From NCBI GenBank assembly GCA_027445725.1, contig DAIAVG010000026.1, positions 1 to 11,863 of the forward strand: DNA of 11,863 bases, in the 5' to 3' direction. A program made the position numbers and the translations under genes. Of this stretch, positions 6,942 through 11,863 are shown one piece after another (position 1 is the stretch's first letter; every line of letters begins with the position of its first letter). A model generated the notes under the pieces. It was given only the letters and a program-made list of their open reading frames with translations, had not been told where the DNA came from and made no database searches. The DNA comes from Acidithiobacillus sp. GTDB taxonomy: Bacteria; Pseudomonadota; Gammaproteobacteria; Acidithiobacillales; Acidithiobacillaceae.

Positions 6942-8093
6942 ATGGCCACGAATCGTTTGATGCAGCGGAACAACCTGGCGGATGCTTTTTTGCCGGTAAA
7001 TGATGAACCTACCAACAATGCATTGGCCGAGGCCAAAGCGCAGGTGGGCGATGCGGAGTGGAAGAAGGGAGCCTCTCCAGAAACCAAAAAGATCGTCCGG
7101 GACACCTTGAAGGCCCATGGCGTGCGGTATGAAGAAAAGCTGCAGGGGCGCCTGGTGGATGTGCAGACGGCGGAAACCCACGCCAACGGCGAAACATTTG
7201 GCAAGCTGCGGGTGACTCTGGAGAACGACGGCGGCAAAACCACCTTGTCTGCGGACATGGATTCGGAATTTGCCCAGCGTCTGATTACCAAGCTGGATAC
7301 GGCTTCCAGGGAACACGCAGGGCAGGAGGTCACTATTGGCGGCTTTGCAACGCCCAAGGAACGGGATGGGCGCACCTTCATGGATCATGTCGCCACGATG
7401 AAGGATGCCGAGGGTCAGGAAATTCCTGCAGCGCCCGACCATTTTAAGGTGGTGAAGGAGAAAATTCAGGCTGCGCAGGAGCCTTTGAAGGCGGTCAACA
7501 TGCCTGACAAGACCCTGAAGCAGGTCGCCAAGGCCACGCGCGAACAGCATTTCAAGGGTGTGGCCGACAGCCTGCACGGGCGCTTCGTTGAACAGGGCAT
7601 TGCCCCTCAGAAAGCTGAACTGGAGCAGTACCCCGCCCTGGAGGCAGGCGTCAAGGACATCGATGGCAACTGGCACAACCTGAGCCTGTATGAAAAGGAG
7701 GGAAAGCTGGTTGGCAGCATGCAACGCCGGGATATGGAGAGCGGCGGCTACGAGAAGGTGCCATTGGTTTTTGAGCAGACGGACAAAGGTCTGGAGGCTA
7801 CGGCAACCTTTGAGGGGGAGAAGCCTCTGGATGTGTTGCTCTCCAAGTCGGAGCCCACCCAATCCGGTCTGGAGAAGGTGGATGTGAACGTATCCCGATT
7901 CGGCGAATCGATCCACGAACATCCGGGACGCCTCCGGGAAAACGCTGCATTGCAGAACGTCCCCAATCATCGCGAGGGCAAGCTGATTCAGGAGGCTCTT
8001 GGTGTTGATCCCAAGATGTTGACGCCCTATACGCCGAGCCAGAACCGGGCGCCTGCCAAGACGGCAGAGAAGGCGTTGGAGCAGGGGCGATGA
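6942..8093 (+). CDS. Hypothetical element protein with a possible OB-like beta domain
   Basis: I do not recognise this 383-residue protein. After a polar N-terminus (1-65), residues about 68-162 alternate hydrophobic strands: GRLVDVQTAET, FGKLRVTLENDGGKTTLSADM, GQEVTIGGFAT and FMDHVATMKD. This resembles small-barrel or OB-fold-like domains found beside ArdC-type genes, but the reading is tentative. Residues 165-235 are helical and charged; 245-310 form another strand-rich segment (GNWHNLSLYEKEGKLVG); the last 50 residues are low-complexity with EALGVDP. No signal peptide or membrane segment is seen. AAGGAG (6928-6933) lies 8 bases before the ATG. It starts 27 bp after the polyvalent gene and overlaps the next gene by ATGA (8090-8093), so it belongs to the same transcription unit and may work with the polyvalent protein. 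Being a real gene is well supported; its function is not. Confidence 0.8.
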   Translation: MATNRLMQRNNLADAFLPVNDEPTNNALAEAKAQVGDAEWKKGASPETKKIVRDTLKAHGVRYEEKLQGRLVDVQTAETHANGETFGKLRVTLENDGGKTTLSADMDSEFAQRLITKLDTASREHAGQEVTIGGFATPKERDGRTFMDHVATMKDAEGQEIPAAPDHFKVVKEKIQAAQEPLKAVNMPDKTLKQVAKATREQHFKGVADSLHGRFVEQGIAPQKAELEQYPALEAGVKDIDGNWHNLSLYEKEGKLVGSMQRRDMESGGYEKVPLVFEQTDKGLEATATFEGEKPLDVLLSKSEPTQSGLEKVDVNVSRFGESIHEHPGRLRENAALQNVPNHREGKLIQEALGVDPKMLTPYTPSQNRAPAKTAEKALEQGR

Positions 8094-8368
8094 GCGTTGT
8101 CGATGAGTTGATTGACTGGGCAGAAGAGGAACGTCAGCACGGTGAGGAATCTCACCGCCTGGCGGTGGGCAAGATTCTTCTGCAGCTTCGCGGGTTTCCG
8201 GACCCGCAGAGTTTGCCCGTAGGATCGACCCAGCGCTTTCTTGCCCAGCGCCTGGTGGACCGTCTTTTGGAGCGGGCGGAGGAACTGGGTTTCGAGACCC
8301 CCGGCAAGGCCCTCAAAAAAGAGGTCAGCAAACAGATTGCAGGCAGAGCCCTTGGGCTCCCCCTGTAA
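8090..8368 (+). CDS. Small hypothetical element protein (92 aa)
   Basis: The product is a short helical soluble protein with an acidic N-terminus (DELIDWAEEERQ) and alternating charged and leucine-rich helices (LAVGKILLQLRG; RFLAQRLVDRLLERAEELG). I recognise no family. The start codon overlaps the upstream stop as ATGA, which indicates translational coupling, and a weak GGAG lies in the upstream coding sequence. Size and helical content would suit a small DNA-binding or adaptor protein, but no helix-turn-helix is convincing. It is followed after 11 bases by the next gene. The perfect 6-bp inverted repeat GAGCCC/GGGCTC at its 3' end has a loop too short to be a terminator. Confidence 0.7.
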   Translation: MSVVDELIDWAEEERQHGEESHRLAVGKILLQLRGFPDPQSLPVGSTQRFLAQRLVDRLLERAEELGFETPGKALKKEVSKQIAGRALGLPL

Positions 8369-8379
8369 CGGGAGGACGT

Positions 8380-8769
8380 ATGTTTGGACAGTTGTTGAAT
8401 CCGTGGTTTTCGGGTAAGCGCGCAGCATCCCCGCTGAGCGATGGACCCCGCAAGTTGTGGTTGGGCGGGCACCCGGAGCAGATGCAACCTGTGGATGACC
8501 CCCAAGGATTGGGGGCTTATCAACTGGCGCTGGAGGCACTGATCCGGGATCAGTCTCCCAATGTGATTTATCTCTTCTCGAATGATCCTGTGGATCTCTC
8601 TGTGGTGCGCAAGGCGCTCGCCTATCTGTCCCGCATTGGCGGGCAGGTGGCGGTCGCCTGGCAATTGCCAGATGCGGAAGTGGCGGAGTTGTTTGGCGTG
8701 TCGGTGCGGGAATACCAGTCGGCGGTGGTGAGCCCCAACGGTGCCGCGGCGGCGTATTCCGAAGCGTGA
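8380..8769 (+). CDS. Hypothetical element protein (129 aa)
   Basis: Unrecognised 129-residue protein. The first 40 residues are basic and polar. The middle contains a hydrophobic strand-helix alternation (QSPNVIYLFSNDP, then VDLSVVRKALAYLSRIGGQVAVAW) that could be a small alpha/beta fold, followed by LPDAEVAELFGVSVREYQSAV, which faintly resembles a helix-turn-helix. No signal peptide or transmembrane helix is apparent. GGGAGG (8370-8375) just upstream of the ATG is a strong ribosome-binding site. Its stop overlaps a possible GTG start (8766) of the next gene. Two perfect inverted repeats lie inside it (8499-8515 and 8538-8554); see the separate entries. The alanine-rich end (GAAAAYSEA) is unremarkable. 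Confidence 0.7.
   Translation: MFGQLLNPWFSGKRAASPLSDGPRKLWLGGHPEQMQPVDDPQGLGAYQLALEALIRDQSPNVIYLFSNDPVDLSVVRKALAYLSRIGGQVAVAWQLPDAEVAELFGVSVREYQSAVVSPNGAAAAYSEA
8499..8515 (+). repeat. Perfect 7-bp hairpin inside the 8380-8769 gene
   Basis: CCCCCAA (8499-8505) and TTGGGGG (8509-8515) are perfect inverted arms around a 3-base loop, which would form a very stable RNA hairpin. No T-run follows (CTTATC), so it is not a standard terminator. Confidence 0.45.
8538..8554 (+). repeat. Perfect 17-bp odd palindrome inside the 8380-8769 gene
   Basis: ACTGATCC and GGATCAGT flank a single central G (8546). As DNA this is a symmetric site of the kind dimeric proteins bind; as RNA the loop is too tight without opening the inner pairs. 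It lies 23 bp after the hairpin at 8499-8515. Confidence 0.45.
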
Positions 8770-8813
8770 CGGAATTTGTCAGTTCAGACAACGACAGAAT
8801 GGAGCAAAAAGCC

Positions 8814-9500
8814 ATGGCACAAGAGCAGGCGAAGTTATTTTCCTATGGACCCGTGGATATCCAGCAGGACCCATCCACCCAAGAGCTTCACATCTTCCAT
8901 GCGGACATGAGCGCCAGTGCGACTCTAGCTCGGGATGATCCCTTGCATCAGGAGGTACTGCAAACCATCGAGCAGAATCCGTATAGCAAGGGATTCATAG
9001 CCAATCAGGTAAGCGCCCTGATGGAGAACCAGGATCGCTGGACGGCACTGGAACTGGATCAGGAAGGACTCTCCTTTGGTCCTTCACAGGAAGTCCAGCA
9101 ACAGGTGGAGCAAAACGCAACGCTGGACCGCTTTGACGAGATTGCGAAAGAACAGGAGCGCTACTGGAACGCGCGCGGCATATCGTCCACGGAAGCTGCC
9201 AAGTTGCAGGAAACCGTGGAACGCGAGGGGCTGGACGATGCTCCGGTGCAGGTTGTAAAGCCGGATGTGATTCAGGACATTGGGGGACATGCACAGCCTT
9301 CGGTGCTGGAGACGCAGAAGACGTTTTTGCAGGAACACCCTCCTCTCCCCCTGCCGGACAGCGTGCTGGACGGACTTTCGGAAGAGCACCGCAAGCAGGT
9401 CAGCAATCCGCGCATCAAGTACCGGGCGTATGCAGAAAAGGAAGGATCGCGGTTCAGATCAGCATCCGCAGTACCCATCCCGGCGATGCGACTATCATAG
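8814..9500 (+). CDS. Hypothetical element protein, 3'-truncated at the element/chromosome junction
   Basis: Predicted 228-residue acidic, glutamine- and glutamate-rich soluble protein that I cannot assign. The N-terminus is partly strand-like (LFSYGPVDIQQD, TQELHIFHAD); the middle is helical (LDRFDEIAKEQERYWNARG, STEAAKLQETVEREG). The ATG at 8814 is preferred over GTG 8766 or ATG 8799 because GGAG (8801-8804) sits 9 bases upstream. The proline-rich segment near residue 185 and the following RIKYRAYAEKEG read like an inter-domain region of a longer polyvalent protein. From about 9455 the reading frame runs antisense through the remnant of a Mut7-C gene, so roughly the last 15 residues are probably not native and the original 3' part is missing. 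It may be non-functional; the upstream part is well supported as coding. Confidence 0.7.
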   Translation: MAQEQAKLFSYGPVDIQQDPSTQELHIFHADMSASATLARDDPLHQEVLQTIEQNPYSKGFIANQVSALMENQDRWTALELDQEGLSFGPSQEVQQQVEQNATLDRFDEIAKEQERYWNARGISSTEAAKLQETVEREGLDDAPVQVVKPDVIQDIGGHAQPSVLETQKTFLQEHPPLPLPDSVLDGLSEEHRKQVSNPRIKYRAYAEKEGSRFRSASAVPIPAMRLS

Positions 9501-9568
9501 CCTGCCGCTCGCAGCCAGCGGCAGAGACCATGCAGCATTTCGTCACAAAGAAAACGCATCTCCATCAT
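9455..9568 (-). pseudogene. 5' remnant of a Mut7-C RNase-domain gene, cut by the element
   Basis: The minus-strand frame from ATG 9568 encodes MRFLCDEMLHGLCRWLRAAG followed by YDSRIAGMGTADADL. This is the characteristic N-terminus of Mut7-C RNase-domain proteins, a PIN-like fold in which the early aspartate (D9 here) is a presumed metal-binding residue. After about residue 38 the resemblance stops. The frame continues by chance to 9272 but is antisense to good coding sequence of the mobile element, and the rest of the PIN-like domain and the usual C-terminal zinc ribbon are absent. Alternative starts are ATG 9565 and 9559. It begins only 5 bases after the stop of the DUF445 gene, so the two were an operon. 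The missing 3' part may lie at the other end of the element. Confidence 0.65.
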
Positions 9569-9573
9569 CCAGC

Positions 9574-10859
9574 CTAGCGTAGAAAGGCCGCGGCCAGCAC
9601 TGTGGCGTGGATACCCAGTCTAATCGGCCACCCACGAGGCTGCCGTTGATGCGGATGTATTGCAGGTCGGTACCCACGCTCCATTCAATCTGCCGCACCA
9701 GATCCTCGTCCCGCCAGGCGTGGATGGTGTCGGCAATGTGCCGCGCCGCACCGTCGCGCAGCGGCTCGGCTAGGCGTCGCACCCCCTGTTCCAGATGTTC
9801 GTTGATGGCGGCGCGCAGGAGCTCATGCTCGGCGAGGAAAGCGCCCAGACCCCCGGCGCCGGCCACCAGCCGTTGATGGATCCGGGAATCGGGACGCTCC
9901 AGATCCGCTGCCAACCAGCTCTGCAAATCGGCCCACAGGCCGTTGACATAATCGTGCAGGGCGGGATGATCCAGAATCTCCCCTTTCCAGCGCTCGGCAC
10001 GCTCCTGGAAACGGGGGTCGGTTTCAGCCGCTGGATAAAATCATCTACCCAGGCAGCAAAGGCCTGACGGCGCGGACGCTCCGGATCAGCGGCAATCTCC
10101 TGCAAGAGCTTATTGCTGGCGGAGACCAGATTCTCCGCCAGATTCTGGCAAAGGACGGCTAGATCGACCACCGCACCCATCCACGCAAAAAGGGTCGGAT
10201 AGGCCCTTTTCAATACCTCCCGGAGCGTCTCCGCAATATCCTGCTGGGTTTCGCCCTGATCCAGCCAGCGGCTGAGGCGCTGAATGCCGTCCTCCAGGAG
10301 TTCCTGATGACGGTGCTCCCGGGTCAGGGTATCGAGGATCTGGCCCGCCATCTGCGCCAGGTTGATCTGTCCCAACTGCCGCCGCAAGGTCTCCCGCAAC
10401 GCATCGCGCACCCGGATATCGTCCACGAAATGCAGGGCATCCTGCACCACCACCAGCAGGTGTCGCCCGAGCAGTTCGGCATTCTCCTTTTTTTGCAGCC
10501 AGACCGCCACCGTGCCCGCTGGATCCAGCCGGCGCACCAGACCGACGATGGCCTCCGTCTCCAAAAACTGATCGCGCACGAAGGCCGCCAGCTTGGCGGC
10601 AATGCGCACCTTGTTGCGGGGAATGATGGCGGCATGGGGTATGGGCAGACCAAGGGGATGATGGAAAGGGCCACCACGGCAAACCAGTCGGCCAAGGCGC
10701 CCACAATGGCCGCCTCGGCAAAAGCCCCCACCCAGGCCCAAGGGCCTTCCTGGCCGTGCCAGAGGGCCACGCCAAACAGCAGCACCGCCAGCGCCAACAG
10801 GGCCAGCGCCCTGCCCTGCATCCGCCGCAAAGGCTCCGGCTTGCTGCCCGCGCCGCCAT
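9574..10859 (-). pseudogene. DUF445 membrane-protein gene disrupted by four apparent -1 frameshifts
   Basis: When the frames are stitched, this is a ~430-residue DUF445 protein (E. coli YjiN-like length), an inner-membrane protein of unknown function. The N-terminal membrane helix is ALLALAVLLFGVALW, then VGALADWFAVVAL, HHPLGLPIPHAAIIPRNK, a long helical middle, DLQYIRINGSLVGG, and the typical end IHATVLAAAFLR followed by TAG (9574-9576). The frame changes near 10846-10856 (just after an ATG with a purine-rich GAGGAAGGGGG upstream), 10660-10667, 10020-10026 and 9621-9628. Each is explained by loss of one base; two are in runs of A/T that read as three where four are expected. The first is the least certain, since a TTG start at 10830 would avoid it. 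It follows mgtC by 166 bp and precedes the cut Mut7-C gene. Sequencing error is the alternative explanation. Confidence 0.8.
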
Positions 10860-11025
10860 GCCACCCCCTTCCTCAAGTCGCTCACCACCCTTGCCGGGAG
10901 AAGCTCCCCTGCCTAGGCAACACCATGATTTTCTCCAACTGCCCAAAGGCAAGGGAAGCTGCACATAGCTCTTCCACAGACATTGAACCTCTGGGCGGTC
11001 GTCCGCAATCGCCGCTTCTACGATC
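10860..11025. other. Intergenic gap between mgtC-family gene and DUF445 pseudogene
   Basis: I see no credible gene here on either strand. An imperfect hairpin is possible at 10891-10920: outer arms TTGCC/GGCAA and inner arms GGGAG/CTCCC, with a 7-base bulge. It has no adjacent T-run on either strand, so it is not called as a terminator. Confidence 0.4.
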
Positions 11026-11733
11026 TTACCCGCCCGGACTTTGGTGCCAAAAGGCCTGATGCACTTCCGCCAGATGCTCCAGGCGCTCCACCACCCGATC
11101 CAGTTCTTCCTCAGCCACACTGCTGGCCAAGAGCGTTGCAGCAATCTCCGTCTCCCGCTGACCAAAGGGATGCATCCGCATCTCCCGCAAAGGATAGCCG
11201 CCCTCTTCCAGGATCTCCGTCACCGCATCCCGCAGATCGCCCTCCTGCCCCCGGGCGACGATCAGATACACCGTGGTCGTCAACTCCGTACCGCCCGTAT
11301 CCAGGGGCCGACGATTGATCTGATTCACCACCGGCCGCAACAAAGTATTGGCACTGAGCACAAAGACCGCCGCCAGCAAGGCCGGCGCCCACTGCTCCGC
11401 CCCCGCACAGGCCCCCACCGCCGCCGAACCCCAAAGGGTAGCCGCCGTATTGAGACCGCGCACGTTGGCGCCTTCCTTCATGATGGTCCCGGCGCCGAGA
11501 AACCCCACCCCCGAGACCACATAAGCCACTACCCGCGTCGCCTCCACCGCACCGCCCATGCGTAAGGCCAGATCGACAAAGATCGCCGCCCCCACCGCCA
11601 CCAGGGTATTGGTACGCAAACCCGCCGTACGCTGCCGCCACTGCCGCTCGATGCCGATGAGCGCGCCCAGGACGAAGGCCAGCAGCAGGTCCGCGCTGGT
11701 CTGCCCCAAGCCCGCCAATGGCGTCAGCGTCAC
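11026..11733 (-). CDS. MgtC/SapB-family inner-membrane protein
   Basis: Intact 235-residue member of the MgtC/SapB family. Residues 1-135 form the hydrophobic domain with several transmembrane helices and the family motifs [12 protein letters not shown] (22-33), AGLRT (37-41), GVGFLGAG (75-82) and [11 protein letters not shown] (91-101). Residues about 145-235 form a soluble ACT-like C-terminal domain ([26 protein letters not shown]). Family members are linked to growth in low magnesium and, in pathogens, intracellular survival and control of the F-type ATP synthase; whether this one does either is unknown. The start is GTG at 11733, placed 1 base after the stop of the upstream gene (TGA-G-GTG), which implies translational coupling. 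No frameshift is seen, unlike the neighbouring DUF445 gene. Confidence 0.88.
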   Translation of the reverse strand: MTLTPLAGLGQTSADLLLAFVLGALIGIERQWRQRTAGLRTNTLVAVGAAIFVDLALRMGGAVEATRVVAYVVSGVGFLGAGTIMKEGANVRGLNTAATLWGSAAVGACAGAEQWAPALLAAVFVLSANTLLRPVVNQINRRPLDTGGTELTTTVYLIVARGQEGDLRDAVTEILEEGGYPLREMRMHPFGQRETEIAATLLASSVAEEELDRVVERLEHLAEVHQAFWHQSPGG

Positions 11734-11734
11734 C

Positions 11735-11863
11735 TCAGTGCATCCCGCGGGTAAAACCGATGGTTACCAATACCAGCATGACCACGATATAGGCGCGCAG
11801 CCCCCAAAAGGCCCACTGCACCCAGCCCTTGATGGGTGCCCGCCCCAAGGGCGCCAGTTCCCG
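11735..11863 (-). CDS. C-terminal end of an unidentified membrane protein (partial)
   Basis: The frame is open from the window edge to TGA at 11735-11737 and encodes the last 42 residues of a protein. They include a tryptophan- and arginine-bearing amphipathic part ([14 protein letters not shown]) running into a hydrophobic helix ([13 protein letters not shown]) and a short tail TRGMH. This looks like the final transmembrane segment of an inner-membrane protein. The stop lies 1 base from the GTG start of the mgtC-family gene, so the two are likely co-transcribed and translationally coupled. The family cannot be named from this fragment. Confidence 0.6.
   Translation of the reverse strand, partial: RELAPLGRAPIKGWVQWAFWGLRAYIVVMLVLVTIGFTRGMH

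Larger units (their letters stand above)
1..9455. mobile_element. Right-hand part of an integrated conjugative/mobilisable element (partial)
   Basis: This stretch carries an AbiE toxin-antitoxin pair, an ArdC-type polyvalent protein and a chain of closely packed genes of unknown function, a mix typical of conjugative plasmids and ICEs. Its right edge is inferred from a break in a chromosomal gene: a minus-strand Mut7-C RNase reading frame is recognisable down to about 9455-9457 and then abruptly becomes nonsense, while a good rightward coding frame occupies the other side. No integrase, relaxase, origin or attachment repeat is visible, so element type and left edge are unknown. A deletion or an assembly join at the same place would give the same picture. 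Confidence 0.55.

Noticed and set aside
8766..8813. Earlier starts (GTG 8766, ATG 8799) for the last element gene
   Set aside because: The GGAG at 8801-8804 is correctly spaced only for ATG 8814; the earlier starts have no comparable site, though 8766 would give stop/start overlap with the upstream gene.
9502..9524. CTGCCGCT/AGCGGCAG inverted repeat just after the stop at 9500, considered as a terminator
   Set aside because: It is inside the Mut7-C remnant coding sequence, has no following T-run, and lies in chromosomal rather than element DNA.
9272..9568. 98-codon minus-strand frame taken as a complete gene
   Set aside because: Only its first ~38 codons look like Mut7-C; the rest is antisense to element coding sequence and is a chance extension past the junction.
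10891..10920. Imperfect hairpin in the mgtC-DUF445 gap considered as a terminator
   Set aside because: It needs a 7-base bulge and lacks a T-run on either strand.
1..11863. tRNA/rRNA genes, CRISPR arrays, insertion sequences, integrase, attachment repeats
   Set aside because: None was recognised by reading. A tRNA scan and a direct-repeat search around 9440-9460 against the unseen left end would be needed to exclude attachment sites.

Overview
The window looks like the end of an integrated conjugative or mobilisable element joined to proteobacterial chromosomal DNA. The GC-rich composition and the pairing of an ArdC-type plasmid region with MgtC, DUF445 and Mut7-C genes suggest a gammaproteobacterial or acidithiobacillia-like host, possibly Acidithiobacillus. 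That host assignment is inference from overall impression, not a database match.

Layout: (1) 1-241 holds what may be the 5' end of an unrecognised leftward gene. (2) 242-1828 is a visibly AT-richer cargo module: a promoter followed by overlapping abiEi and abiEii genes, a type IV toxin-antitoxin / abortive-infection pair. (3) 1965-9500 is a tightly packed rightward array of five genes. It begins with a 1649-residue polyvalent protein carrying an ArdC N-terminal ssDNA-binding domain, an HExxH zincin domain, DUF2958 and DUF3560. Two further modules of this protein occur twice, placed on either side of DUF3560. Four smaller unrecognised proteins follow (6942-8093, 8090-8368, 8380-8769, 8814-9500), with overlapping or closely spaced starts. 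(4) Around 9441-9457 the element appears to end inside a chromosomal gene on the minus strand. Only the first ~38 codons of a Mut7-C-type RNase gene remain, and the last element protein borrows its final residues from the antisense of that gene. (5) 9574-11863 is chromosomal and entirely on the minus strand: the C-terminal end of a membrane protein, an intact mgtC-family gene, and a DUF445 membrane-protein gene broken by four apparent single-base losses, all in the same direction.

How the parts fit: ArdC-type polyvalent proteins are carried by conjugative elements and phages, and are thought to be delivered with or act on incoming DNA to protect it from host defences. AbiE would stabilise the element and exclude phages. 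The small genes behind the polyvalent protein share its transcription direction and probably its transcript, so they are candidates for the same early-establishment or anti-defence programme. No tRNA, rRNA, CRISPR array, insertion sequence, integrase or attachment repeat could be identified. The left end of the element lies outside the window.
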